This document shows, piece after piece, positions 9,058-17,404 of a DNA stretch of 64,000 nucleotides. How positions within the stretch are numbered: the stretch's first letter is position 1; every line of letters starts with the position of its first letter. Location of the stretch: positions 62,001-126,000 of the forward strand of contig LIUM01000049.1 in the NCBI GenBank assembly GCA_001462345.1, written 5' to 3'. The DNA is from Fibrobacteria bacterium AD312 (lineage in GTDB: Bacteria; Fibrobacterota; Fibrobacteria; Fibrobacterales; Fibrobacteraceae). Below the pieces are notes generated by a model. That model was not told the DNA's origin. It was given only the letters and a program-made list of their open reading frames with translations, and ran no database searches. The position numbers and the translations under genes were made by a program.

Positions 9058-10449
9058 TTAATATTCTCCGGTGGCTTTTAGTAAAGCGTTATAGGCAGTG
9101 TTCCAATCGACGACTGCAGACATGTAATCTAATTTGGCGTTTCTTAAACTCAAGTTGGCATCGAGTAAATCTAATTGGGGCGATTTTCCAACACCATAGG
9201 CGGCTTCTGTGAGTTCAAGGTTTCTTTTGGCTAGATCTACTTGCCGTGTTCTGATGAGAATTTGTTTTTGGGCATCTTCCCATGAACTAACTGCAGATTC
9301 TACTTCTAAGCGAATTCCACGTTCAGCAGACTCTTTTTGAATTTGTGCTTTTCGTAAATCTGTTTTTGCCATGGTGATATTTTCCCTGGTTTGCATTCCG
9401 TTGAATAAATTCATGGTTACAGATAAGTAGACTTTTTTTGAAATATTGTCATCCCAATTTGGAGCCTTCCAATCGTTCCAGCGATTACCACCATGAGCGT
9501 AGGAAATAGAGCCTCCTAAGATAACCATAGGTTTATAGCCACCTTCTTCAATTTTAACATTTAATTCGCGCATTTCTTCAGAGGCATCTAAAAGAATTAA
9601 TTCCTTGCGTCTTTTGCGAATGCCTGCCATAGATGTATCGGGCAGTACTCCATTATATGAAGAAGGGTCACGTAGGTCCCCTTTGAAAGAAACATCAGAT
9701 GCCCAAGAAAGTCCCATCGTATTTAAAAGAGCATTTTTAGCAAGAAGTTGCTTTTTCTTAGTACTTTCTAAACCAGAGCTAAGTTCATCCACTTGTAGCT
9801 CGGCTCGTACTCGGTCTAATTCACCAACAAGGCCGCTTTCAAAACTTTGATTGACAAAGTCTAAATGCTTTTTTGCTTGTTCGATACTGGCTTCATAAAT
9901 AGCAACGGCGGAATCAAGATAAATCACTTGATCAAAAGCTTTTTCCACATCGAATCGAATTTGCATTTTTTCTTGATCTAAAGTGACTTCGCTTAAGCGT
10001 TTGTATGCTTTTGCAATTTTTGTTCCAGTAGTCACTTTTCCTTGGGCGTAAAGAACTTGATTTGCTGATAAACCAACTTGAGTTCCCCAACGAAATCCTT
10101 TCATAGCGTTTAGACCATACATCATGCCATCAAGAGTTCCTGCAATAATACGATCATTCATATCCGCACTAGCATCCAGCATTTCGCTAATGCTAGCGGA
10201 TTCTTCAACATCAGAAACACCAAAAGTACGAGCATATTGAACACTCAAGTCAATAGAAGGGTAGGCATTACCATAAGCTTGATCCACCTGTGCTGTAGCG
10301 GATTTCAAAGATTGTTCGGCTTCTTGAATCGAAGACGACTTCTCAAGAGCTATTTTAATAGCTTCTTCTCGCGAATAAATTGTACTTGACCAAGACGGTA
10401 TCGCCATTAAAAGCAAAAAAGCGATATATACCGCAAAGTATTTAGGCAT
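9058..10449 (-). CDS. TolC-family outer-membrane efflux channel
   Basis: The protein has 463 residues, with signal peptide MPKYFAVYIAFLLLMAIPSWSS. Two outer-membrane-efflux repeats are visible, each with long amphipathic helices. The first runs from about residue 25 (SREEAIKIALEKSSSIQEAEQ), the second from about residue 270 (RKRRKELILLDASEEMRELN) to the C-terminal LLDANLSLRNAKLDYM. The trimer would form the outer-membrane exit duct of the pump encoded downstream. The start is backed by AAGGAGATTTAA just upstream. It is the first gene of the operon channel-adaptor-pump, so the promoter should lie in 10450-10570, where I see no clear consensus boxes. Confidence 0.92.
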   Translation of the reverse strand: MPKYFAVYIAFLLLMAIPSWSSTIYSREEAIKIALEKSSSIQEAEQSLKSATAQVDQAYGNAYPSIDLSVQYARTFGVSDVEESASISEMLDASADMNDRIIAGTLDGMMYGLNAMKGFRWGTQVGLSANQVLYAQGKVTTGTKIAKAYKRLSEVTLDQEKMQIRFDVEKAFDQVIYLDSAVAIYEASIEQAKKHLDFVNQSFESGLVGELDRVRAELQVDELSSGLESTKKKQLLAKNALLNTMGLSWASDVSFKGDLRDPSSYNGVLPDTSMAGIRKRRKELILLDASEEMRELNVKIEEGGYKPMVILGGSISYAHGGNRWNDWKAPNWDDNISKKVYLSVTMNLFNGMQTRENITMAKTDLRKAQIQKESAERGIRLEVESAVSSWEDAQKQILIRTRQVDLAKRNLELTEAAYGVGKSPQLDLLDANLSLRNAKLDYMSAVVDWNTAYNALLKATGEY

Positions 10450-10570
10450 TTAAATCTCCTTGTATTTAAATACTGAATTTAGATGCCAAATTAGAAAAAA
10501 TACTTGCTTACGTTTAGTACAAATGGTCGTTTTTTAGATAAACAGAATAAAATGACGGATAAATGGAACG

Positions 10571-10879
10571 CTAGAATAAGCCAGGAATTTTCATTCCTTG
10601 GGTTAATTCGTTCATACTGGAGGAAGTGGCGTCGTCTTTTTTCTTGACAGCGGCATTCACAGCGGCCATAATGAGGTCTTCCAAGGCTTCAACGTCGTCT
10701 TTATCGACAGCATTTGGGTTTAATTTGATAGAAGTGATAATTCCTTGCCCGTTAATAACGACTTTAACCATGCCACCACCTGCTTCTGCTTCAAAAGATT
10801 GAGATTGTAGGTTTGTTTGAGCTTGGCTCATTTTGGTTTGCATTTTTTGTAAGTCTTTTAACATTTTTTGCATATTCAT
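10571..10879 (-). CDS. ybaB: YbaB/EbfC nucleoid-associated protein
   Basis: The protein has 102 residues, the family's usual length. It begins with a Met/Gln-rich helix (KMLKDLQKMQTKMSQAQ), followed by the conserved sheet (EAEAGGGMVKVVINGQGIITSIKL) and the C-terminal helix with DLIMAAVNAA. The family forms small dimers that bind DNA and coat the nucleoid. It lies 19 bases after dnaX on the same strand, the conserved dnaX-ybaB arrangement, although recR, which often follows, is not present here. GAGGATTTCCTT upstream supports the start. Confidence 0.93.
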   Translation of the reverse strand: MNMQKMLKDLQKMQTKMSQAQTNLQSQSFEAEAGGGMVKVVINGQGIITSIKLNPNAVDKDDVEALEDLIMAAVNAAVKKKDDATSSSMNELTQGMKIPGLF

Positions 10880-10898
10880 AAGGAAATCCTCTTATATG

Positions 10899-12608
10899 TT
10901 AATCGCAATAATTACTATCGCATTCTGTTTTAGAAAAATTCTTTGGTATTTTTCTTGAAAATACTAATTCTGTATCAAAAAGTTGATTTAAAATGGTAAA
11001 TATTTTTTCATCTTCTAGGTCTTTTTCATATGGTGTACGTTTCTTTTTGGCTTCTATTTGAATTTCACTTTCAGATAAAAGACGTTGTGCCACTTTGAGT
11101 TCTACAGTGGTTTGGAGGTAATCTTCTAGAATACGTACCAAGCGTTCCTGAAATTCGGTATTTGTCAAAAACTGCTTATAAGACCAATTATTTTCATTTT
11201 TATCTTCCGTCTTAAACTGTATAGTCACTGGAAATGGGGTAGCTTTTAAATCGGGAGTTAAAAGGGATGTTCCACTAAGTGCGGCTGTAAAAAGTAAATC
11301 ATGATCATCACTTAATTGACGGCAAATGGTGTTCCAAGCGGAAGAAATTTCATAACGAGAATACTGAGGGGTAGACGAACTTTCCCAAGATGCTGTTGAA
11401 GGAGTATTTTGAACAGAATCAAGAGAGGTGGTAACTTCAGTTACTTTTTTTTTTAGCGCTTCATTGGAAGCGTCGGGATAATCGTTGATGGCAGCTAAGG
11501 CTCGCCTTAAATCGGTCATGTGATCAAGCCAAGCCATTCGAGCAAACGTTGTTTCTACGAGTAATCTAGGGTTACTCGTGTGGTGTAATTTGCTTTGTAA
11601 TTCAGTTAATATTTTTGAAAGACGTAATAAATCACCGTTTGATAACTCTGAAGCCGTTTTTTTGAGCTGTCCGAATAATTCTGGAGTAATGTTTAGTTCT
11701 TCTGCGGTAACGGAATCTAATCTCGAATAAAGTAGGTTTCTTAAAAATTTGCCAAAGCCATCTAAAAGAGGTGAAAATTCAACGCCAATGGAACATGCTT
11801 TATCTACCATTTCAAAGCATTCTTTGATATCATGGACAGCAAAGGCATGAATTAACATAAAATAGAGCTCATTAGGAGGAATTCCTAAAATAGAGCGTAC
11901 GGAGTTTGCTGTTAAGTCGTTTCCTGTAAAGGCATAAGCTTGATCAAAATAGGTGAGGGCATCTCGCATGGATCCATCTGCTTTTTCAGCAAAAATGCCA
12001 AGAGCCTCAACGTCAGTCGTGATTTTTTCTTGGTCGCAGATGTATTTTAATCGATCAATGATTTGATTTGTAGTTAAACGCTTAAAATCAAAACGTTGTA
12101 CACGAGATAAAATAGTTTGAGGTACTTTGTTGACTTCGGTTGTAGCAAATATGAAGATGACATGAGAAGGAGGTTCTTCTAGTGTTTTTAAAAGAGCATT
12201 AAAAGCCCCATTAGAAAGCATATGCACTTCGTCAATAATAAAAACCTTGTATTTCCCTATCATGGGGGCGTATTGGACTCGTTCTAGTAGTTCTCGAATA
12301 TTATCTACGCCAGTGTTACTAGCGGCATCTATTTCGAGTACGTCCATGGGATTGCCGCCACTAATATCTTTACAACTAGCGCAAACGCCACATGGACTTA
12401 AAGGATTTGAGCCCATGCAATTTAATGTTCTAGCTAAAATACGAGCCGAAGTGGTTTTACCAACGCCGCGAGTCCCAGTAAATAGAAAGGCATGGTGCAA
12501 ACGGCCCCCTTCAATAGCGTTTTGAAGAGTTTTTGCGATATGTTCTTGACCAACCATATCTTGAAACGAATTAGGGCGCCACTTACGGGCCATTGCTATA
12601 TATGCCAT
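10899..12608 (-). CDS. dnaX: DNA polymerase III gamma/tau subunit
   Basis: This is the clamp-loader ATPase. I chose ATG at 12608 (MAYIAMARKWRP, 569 residues); an in-frame TTG lies six bases upstream. Visible motifs are Walker A GTRGVGKTT, the zinc site (Cys-X8-Cys-X2-Cys-X2-Cys, about residues 64-79), Walker B IIDEVHML and the sensor TTEVNKVPQTILSR. Clamp-loader domains I-III end near residue 360; the remainder is the tau-specific tail. A run of ten A residues lies at codons 385-388. Gain or loss of one base there gives a stop within a few codons (annotated separately), predicting a gamma form of about 388-390 residues. ybaB follows 19 bases downstream. The upstream gap holds an inverted repeat. 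Confidence 0.95.
   Translation of the reverse strand: MAYIAMARKWRPNSFQDMVGQEHIAKTLQNAIEGGRLHHAFLFTGTRGVGKTTSARILARTLNCMGSNPLSPCGVCASCKDISGGNPMDVLEIDAASNTGVDNIRELLERVQYAPMIGKYKVFIIDEVHMLSNGAFNALLKTLEEPPSHVIFIFATTEVNKVPQTILSRVQRFDFKRLTTNQIIDRLKYICDQEKITTDVEALGIFAEKADGSMRDALTYFDQAYAFTGNDLTANSVRSILGIPPNELYFMLIHAFAVHDIKECFEMVDKACSIGVEFSPLLDGFGKFLRNLLYSRLDSVTAEELNITPELFGQLKKTASELSNGDLLRLSKILTELQSKLHHTSNPRLLVETTFARMAWLDHMTDLRRALAAINDYPDASNEALKKKVTEVTTSLDSVQNTPSTASWESSSTPQYSRYEISSAWNTICRQLSDDHDLLFTAALSGTSLLTPDLKATPFPVTIQFKTEDKNENNWSYKQFLTNTEFQERLVRILEDYLQTTVELKVAQRLLSESEIQIEAKKKRTPYEKDLEDEKIFTILNQLFDTELVFSRKIPKNFSKTECDSNYCD
11445..11454 (-). promoter_or_regulatory. A10 slippery run in dnaX: probable programmed slippage/frameshift site for gamma
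   Basis: On the coding strand the bases read GCG CTA AAA AAA AAA GTA ACT GAA. With one A fewer, the frame becomes CTA AAA AAA AAG TAA (immediate stop). With one A more, or a -1 ribosomal shift, it becomes AGT AAC TGA (stop after two codons). Both altered frames close just after the run, and the run sits at the domain III/tail boundary. Thermus dnaX is known to make gamma by slippage on an A9 run. Confidence 0.7.
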
Positions 12609-12622
12609 ACTCAAATAATAGT

Positions 12623-12645
12623 AAACTTTATCAAAAATAAAGTTT
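12623..12645 (-). promoter_or_regulatory. Perfect 9-bp inverted repeat upstream of dnaX
   Basis: AAACTTTAT and ATAAAGTTT flank five bases, 15 bases upstream of the dnaX ATG. It may be an operator, or a hairpin at the 5' end of the message; no T-run makes it a terminator. Confidence 0.45.
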
Positions 12646-12661
12646 GAAGGGTGTTAAAACG

Positions 12662-12686
12662 CCAAGAAAAATAAGATCATTCTTGG
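12662..12686 (-). terminator. Possible weak terminator after pheT
   Basis: CCAAGAA and TTCTTGG (7-bp perfect stem, 11-base loop) lie just past the pheT stop codon. The T-tract after the stem on the minus strand is interrupted (CGTTTTAAC), so termination would be partial and some transcription could continue into dnaX. Confidence 0.35.
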
Positions 12687-12692
12687 AAGAAA

Positions 12693-15152
12693 TTACCTTA
12701 AAAGAATATCTCCGTTTTTAGTTAGATTTTCTCTTAGTTTATTATGCACTTTGTTGACTTCTTCATCTGTAAGAGTTCTATCCATAGCTTGATAAACGAG
12801 AGAGTAAACCATATTCTTTTTACCAGCAGCGATTTTATCGCCCTGATAAATACTTTTTAGTTGGATCGTGGCCATATTTTTGGGGTTAAATCCAGAAATA
12901 CGCTTTAATATCGATTCATGAGACATTTGTTCATCCACTTCAATAGAAATATCACGAGAAGAGGGGACTTGACGGCTAAATGGTGTGAAAATGACCTTAT
13001 TTTGCATTGCCTTTTCAACCAAGTCTAAACGCACTTCTACGACAAAAGTATCATAACTAATATCCATTTTTTCCATAACAGTAGGGTGCAAAGAGCCTGC
13101 TGTTCCTAATGTATAGGGGCCACAAATAAGTTCAGCTTGCTGTGCTGGATGGAGAAATGATTCTTGAACCTTTGGAATATTAAATTCTAGAGACAAGCCT
13201 AATCTCTTAAATAGAGCGATAATGACTCCTTTGAAGTCAAGGAAAGAAATAGGAGAAGGCTTTTCTTCTAGCGCTTTTGTTTTCCAATGCCCTGCAATAG
13301 CAAAGGCGAGTAATGGGATTTCATCAAACCCAGTGTCTCGTTCGGATTCTCTTTTTCTTGAGAATTGGCCTTTAGCGACTTCAAATAAGCGAATGGTCCC
13401 TGGTCTATTCTTCTCATTTTCAGCAATATATTTTAACATATTGGGCAATAGAGAAGTTGGAATTACACCAAGGTCTTCAGAAAGAGGGTTTAATAAAGCG
13501 GCAGGTGTACTACGAGGGTCTTTTTCATTTGGTTCGCCAAAAACATTTTGGGTTAGTTTTTTACTTGTGAAACGAAGGGACAAGCATTCATGTAAACCCA
13601 TTGCAGAAAGAGAGTAACGAATTTTACGATTAATCTGTTCTTGAATTGGCAAATCATTTGTCTGCATACGAATCATAGGGAGATCGTATGGGATTTTATC
13701 AAAACCAATAAGACGAGCGACTTCTTCAATTAAATCGACCTCTCTTTCAAGATCAGGTCTATTTCCAGGAATGGAGAAGGTTAAATGTTCTTCATTTTGA
13801 TCTGGAACGCCCTTACAAGGGGCTTCTTCTACAAGACCAATGCTTGTTAAGCGTTTTCTAATTTCATCTGCAGAAGGGGATATCCCAAGTACTTTTTGTA
13901 CACGAGAAGGGCGAATAGAAACTTGTTTCAATTCTTTTGGGTGTTCTGGAGCGGTGAATGAAACGGCATTTTTAAGAATTTTACAATTCGTAATTTGTTG
14001 GATTAAAGAACAAGCGTATAGACTTGCTTCTTCTTGCATAAAGGGATCAATCCCTCTTTCAAAACGGTAACTGGAATCGGAAGAAAGCCCGAGACGCTTA
14101 CTCTGCTTACGAACGATGGTAGGGTTAAAATAAGCGCTTTCTAAAAAGACGTTTTTTGTTTTTTCTGAAATTTCAGATTCTGCTCCACCCATAACGCCAG
14201 CCACGCAAGCGGGAGTATTACCATCACAGATAGCGAGGTCACTTGGGGTGAGAACATATTCTTTATGATCGATGGTGGTGATTTTTTCGTTATCACGAGC
14301 GCGTCGAACGTGAATGGATTTTCCAGAGAGCTGATCTATATCAAAGCTATGGAGTGGTTGCCCAATATCCATCAAAATAAAGTTAGTGATGTCGACAACG
14401 TTATTAATAGAAGGAATTTCTATGGCGTGTAGTAGTTTAGAGAGCCATGCTGGAGATGGTTTTACTTCGATGTCTTTTAAAACGCGGCCTACATAGCGAG
14501 AACAACCGCAATGGTCTTCGACAGAAAGTGATATTTCATCTGAAATAGGGGAGGATTCTTCCACAATCTTATACTCTAATTTTTTTAGAGGGCGACCAAA
14601 TTGAGCAGCAAGTTCACGAGCGACTCCTCGGTGACAGAGAGCATCTGGACGATTAGGTGTGACATTGAGTTCAAGAGTGGTATCATAAAAAGAGAGATTG
14701 ACAAAAGGAGTACCAGCTTCAATAGAATCATCAAGAACCATAATCCCACCATGATCATCAGAAAGGCCGATTTCGTCTTCTGCACAAATCATACCAAAGC
14801 TTTCTACGCCTCGGATTTTGGACTTCTTCATTTTGAGTTTTTCGCCATTGGGGAGAGGTAATTCGGCACCAATAGGAGCCAAAACGACTGTTTGGCCTGC
14901 TTTAATGTTAGGAGCGCCACAAACCACTTGAATGACTTCTTGTCCGTTATTTACTGTGGTCACGTGAAGATGATCGCTATCAGGATGTGTTTCACAAGTT
15001 AAAACTTTGGCTACGACTAATTTTTCAAAAATCTTTCCTGGCTCAGTTTTCCCTTCTACTTCAAGTCCAACAGCAGTAAGAGTTTTTTCTATTTCTTCAA
15101 TAGATTCTGGAAGGTCAATGTGTCTTTTGAGCCAATTGATAGATATAAGCAT
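12693..15152 (-). CDS. pheT: Phenylalanine-tRNA ligase beta subunit
   Basis: The protein has 819 residues, close to the family norm of about 800. In order there is the N-terminal core, the EMAP/OB-fold tRNA-binding domain (about 40-150; VVAKVLTCETHPDSDHLHV, VCGAPNIKAGQ) and the B3/B4 editing domain (SPAWLSKLLHAIEI, NNVVDITNFILMDIGQPLH). These are followed by B5 (RPSRVQKVLG), the catalytic-like fold and the C-terminal ferredoxin-fold anticodon-binding domain (FSRQVPSSRDISIEV). It works as an alpha2-beta2 enzyme with PheS. No pheS is adjacent: the upstream 500 bases are non-coding, so the two genes are split in this genome. AAGGAATTCAT precedes the start. Confidence 0.96.
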   Translation of the reverse strand: MLISINWLKRHIDLPESIEEIEKTLTAVGLEVEGKTEPGKIFEKLVVAKVLTCETHPDSDHLHVTTVNNGQEVIQVVCGAPNIKAGQTVVLAPIGAELPLPNGEKLKMKKSKIRGVESFGMICAEDEIGLSDDHGGIMVLDDSIEAGTPFVNLSFYDTTLELNVTPNRPDALCHRGVARELAAQFGRPLKKLEYKIVEESSPISDEISLSVEDHCGCSRYVGRVLKDIEVKPSPAWLSKLLHAIEIPSINNVVDITNFILMDIGQPLHSFDIDQLSGKSIHVRRARDNEKITTIDHKEYVLTPSDLAICDGNTPACVAGVMGGAESEISEKTKNVFLESAYFNPTIVRKQSKRLGLSSDSSYRFERGIDPFMQEEASLYACSLIQQITNCKILKNAVSFTAPEHPKELKQVSIRPSRVQKVLGISPSADEIRKRLTSIGLVEEAPCKGVPDQNEEHLTFSIPGNRPDLEREVDLIEEVARLIGFDKIPYDLPMIRMQTNDLPIQEQINRKIRYSLSAMGLHECLSLRFTSKKLTQNVFGEPNEKDPRSTPAALLNPLSEDLGVIPTSLLPNMLKYIAENEKNRPGTIRLFEVAKGQFSRKRESERDTGFDEIPLLAFAIAGHWKTKALEEKPSPISFLDFKGVIIALFKRLGLSLEFNIPKVQESFLHPAQQAELICGPYTLGTAGSLHPTVMEKMDISYDTFVVEVRLDLVEKAMQNKVIFTPFSRQVPSSRDISIEVDEQMSHESILKRISGFNPKNMATIQLKSIYQGDKIAAGKKNMVYSLVYQAMDRTLTDEEVNKVHNKLRENLTKNGDILLR

Positions 15153-15360
15153 ATGAATTCCTTAACATCTCGATAAAAAATAACGGTCAAAAATTAGCAA
15201 AAAAAACAAAAAGGTTTCTTAAAAAAATGGTTTCTATGATACGGATTGAGTTTTATTGGTAAGATTTAGAGGGTTTAGTTAAAATCATGGCTATTTGAAC
15301 CCATTCGATATTACTCGTAACCTTATTTTGAAAACAATCCTCTGTTATTGTGAATAAGTG

Positions 15361-15412
15361 GGCGAAAATCGCCAGGTGAAGTATTACTTCGGTGTTGTTG
15401 CAAGTAATACTT
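15361..15412. ncRNA. Two adjacent perfect hairpins, candidate structured leader or small RNA
   Basis: GGCGA-AAA-TCGCC (15361-15373) is a tight 5-bp hairpin. AAGTATTACTT (15379-15389) and AAGTAATACTT (15402-15412) form an 11-bp perfect stem with a 12-base loop. They lie about 245 bases upstream of the cytochrome operon. They could be part of its leader, a separate small RNA, or protein-binding sites. I do not recognise a known riboswitch. Confidence 0.4.
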
Positions 15413-15414
15413 AG

Positions 15415-15438
15415 CCAATCGCCAGTCCAATCGCCAGT
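15415..15438 (+). repeat. Perfect tandem repeat, 2 x 12 bp
   Basis: CCAATCGCCAGT occurs twice head to tail. The core TCGCCAG occurs a third time at 15369-15375 inside the hairpin patch. The spacing (12 bp, just over one helical turn) would suit paired protein binding. Confidence 0.7.
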
Positions 15439-15656
15439 TTCTTTATTGGAATGCTTTTCTCCGATAATAATTTCGTTTTTTAGTCTTTTTTACCAAACTT
15501 ATAGAGACCAAGTGAGATGATATTCATGTTTTTTTGATAAAAAACTTTAAAAAGGTTCTTTTTTAGATATGGGGGTGTTTTATATTTATTTTATAAAAAT
15601 CGTAATGTTGTTTTATTTAATGTTTTTTGTTTTGTAGAGTGATGTAGAGGTGTTTT

Positions 15657-16022
15657 ATGTGGAATCGAATTGTTTTATGCTTTTTTTTGCTTTTATGCTC
15701 CCTTTTTGCAGCAGAAGTGATTGTAATACCCCCTATTTCAGAAGACATTAAAACAGAAGGACAAAAGATTTACAATAAAGAGTGTTATGCTTGCCATCGC
15801 TGGTCTCGCGAATTTGCTGGGCCTGCGATGGGTGAAAATATTGGAAAATATATTTCTCAAAAAGAAGAACTCGTTCGCTATTTGATGAATCCGACTCAAA
15901 AACAACCAGAAAAATACCCTCCAATGGCATTAGACCCTCTTTCTCAAAAAGACGCTCAAGTCATATCGTCTTGGCTATTTTACCTTTTAGATAATCCTAA
16001 AGACCCCAATAGGCCTCGATGA
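15657..16022 (+). CDS. Monoheme cytochrome c (ActE-like subunit)
   Basis: The protein has 121 residues with a signal peptide (MWNRIVLCFFLLLCSLFAAE), so it is periplasmic. It carries one heme-binding motif, CYACH (about residues 42-46), and a candidate distal Met ligand in Y-P-P-M, as in class I cytochromes c. In alternative complex III a monoheme cytochrome (ActE) passes electrons from the complex to acceptors; this is the likely role, inferred from the operon. The gene overlaps the next by four bases (ATGA), which starts a chain of coupled genes. GAGGTG upstream serves as ribosome-binding site. It opens the operon, about 500 bases from divergent pheT. Confidence 0.85.
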   Translation: MWNRIVLCFFLLLCSLFAAEVIVIPPISEDIKTEGQKIYNKECYACHRWSREFAGPAMGENIGKYISQKEELVRYLMNPTQKQPEKYPPMALDPLSQKDAQVISSWLFYLLDNPKDPNRPR

Positions 16023-16531
16023 AAAAGGGTATTTTCTTTCTTCTATTTGTTTTTATGTTAGCATTGATTTTTGCTGATATATTCTTTTCGCCATCGTTAG
16101 CCTCTAATACGAAAAAGACGTCTATTCCTTTTTTGCATGCTCTTCATGGGGATTCCATTGGCCTTTCGTGTGAAGCGTGCCATTCTGGAGCCTACACGAA
16201 TCGAGAAGCCTTTATGCCTTCGAAATCCGATTGTATGGATTGCCATCGTTTGCCTTTAACAGAATCAGAAGGGATTGCTTCTTTAGATAGCGCCTTAAAA
16301 AACGCTTCAGAACACCCATTTCAAACAAAAAACCGTTTGCCTGCTCATGTGGTATTTCATCATGGTGTTCATGCCAAGGCGAATGTTTCTTGTGAGGAAT
16401 GCCACTCTAATGAACTCGCTTGGGATCGTGGAACACCACCTCTTTTATTGATGAATGAATGTTTAGCTTGTCACCAAGGAAAACGTGGGTTTGAAGCTTC
16501 TGCAACAGACTGTGCTTCTTGTCATAGGTAA
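16019..16531 (+). CDS. Pentaheme cytochrome c (ActA/NrfB-like)
   Basis: The protein has 170 residues with an N-terminal signal/anchor (residues 4-22). Five CXXCH heme motifs lie at residues 51-55, 72-76, 125-129, 148-152 and 165-169, with extra His residues (HALH, HHGVH) available as axial ligands. Five hemes fit ActA of alternative complex III. NrfB of nitrite respiration is also a pentaheme protein, but the partner Fe-S and membrane subunits encoded next carry ActB/ActC hallmarks. It would take electrons from the Fe-S/membrane part in the periplasm. The start overlaps the upstream stop (ATGA) and the next gene begins 3 bases after its stop. Confidence 0.85.
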   Translation: MKKGIFFLLFVFMLALIFADIFFSPSLASNTKKTSIPFLHALHGDSIGLSCEACHSGAYTNREAFMPSKSDCMDCHRLPLTESEGIASLDSALKNASEHPFQTKNRLPAHVVFHHGVHAKANVSCEECHSNELAWDRGTPPLLLMNECLACHQGKRGFEASATDCASCHR

Positions 16532-16534
16532 TGT

Positions 16535-17404
16535 ATGTTGATTTCTAAAAGAACTTTTATTAAATCTTTCGGTGCCTTGTTAGGTGGCTTACTTTTATTT
16601 GGCTGCCGTAAGCAGGGCGAAAAAAGTCTTTCAAGAGTTCGTCCCGTTTCTATTCCTGATATAAAAAAGCAAATAAAAGAGGCGATGAAAAACCAAAAGC
16701 CTTTGGATTCTTTAGTTGCTATTCCTGTCCCTAGTTCATTAAAGGCTTTCCCTAATGCAACGAATCGTTTTGGGATGGCTATCGATTTAGATTTATGTGA
16801 TGGTTGTGGGGAGTGTGTTTTGGCATGTAATTTGGAAAATAATATTCCCTTAGTGAATGAATACCAGGCCTCTAAAAATAATTACATGCATTGGATTGAG
16901 CTTCGGGATCAAATTCCAGTGACTTGTTTTCATTGTGGAGACGCTCCTTGTGAAAAGGTTTGCCCAACAGGGGCTGCTGTACATTCTCCAGATGGGGTGA
17001 GTGCGATGGTTTATGCAAGGTGTGCTGGCACTCGTTTCTGTGGCGTCAATTGCCCAATTAAAATCAGAAAATTTAATTATGTAGATGCTTTAGATGAGGG
17101 ATTACAGTTTATTTCTAATCCAGAAGTTCCTGTGCGAGAACAAGGAGTGATTGAAAAATGCTCTCTTTGTTTACATCGCATACAAAATGCTCGGCTCAAA
17201 GCAAAAACCATTGGAAAAGAATTCCTTGGTGAAAATGTAACGACGGCTTGTGCTGAGGCTTGCCCTAAAGGGGCGATTCTTTTTGGAAATTGGCTTGATC
17301 CAAACTCACTGCTTTATAAAAAAGCGAGGGGAAGAGGCGTTTATACTCTTTCTTCTATTGCTCCTTTTGATCCATCTGTGGTTTACTTCAAGGGAGTGCG
17401 CTGA
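16535..17404 (+). CDS. Fe-S subunit, ActB2-like, without the ActB1 domain
   Basis: The protein has 289 residues. The N-terminus (KRTFIKSFGALLGGLLLFGC) is an export signal with a lipobox-like end (Cys24); a twin-arginine pair is not complete. Four ferredoxin-type Cys groups are seen: C88/91/94/98, C131/134/139/143, C163/169/173 and C209/212/239/243. The third has only three Cys, in CAGTRFCGVNCPIKIRKFNY, as in ActB, where it binds [3Fe-4S]; NrfC has four there. NNIPLVNEYQ...MHWIEL is also ActB-like. The large molybdopterin-fold ActB1 domain of canonical ActB is absent here and nowhere else in the operon. The expected role is electron transfer next to the quinol site. Confidence 0.85.
   Translation: MLISKRTFIKSFGALLGGLLLFGCRKQGEKSLSRVRPVSIPDIKKQIKEAMKNQKPLDSLVAIPVPSSLKAFPNATNRFGMAIDLDLCDGCGECVLACNLENNIPLVNEYQASKNNYMHWIELRDQIPVTCFHCGDAPCEKVCPTGAAVHSPDGVSAMVYARCAGTRFCGVNCPIKIRKFNYVDALDEGLQFISNPEVPVREQGVIEKCSLCLHRIQNARLKAKTIGKEFLGENVTTACAEACPKGAILFGNWLDPNSLLYKKARGRGVYTLSSIAPFDPSVVYFKGVR

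Larger units (their letters stand above)
15153..15656. other. 504-bp intergenic region between divergent pheT and the cytochrome operon
   Basis: No credible gene is seen. Most of it is strongly AT-rich, except for 15361-15438, a more G+C-rich patch of hairpins and direct repeats (annotated separately). It must hold the promoters of pheT (minus) and of the respiratory operon (plus); I found no unambiguous -35/-10 pair. Confidence 0.5.

Noticed and set aside
16019-17404. NrfBCD nitrite-reductase electron-transfer module
   Set aside because: Pentaheme plus Fe-S plus NrfD-like order fits, but no nrfA is present. The Fe-S protein has the three-Cys CAGTRFC site and the membrane protein has the ActC helix, so ACIII-like is the better call.
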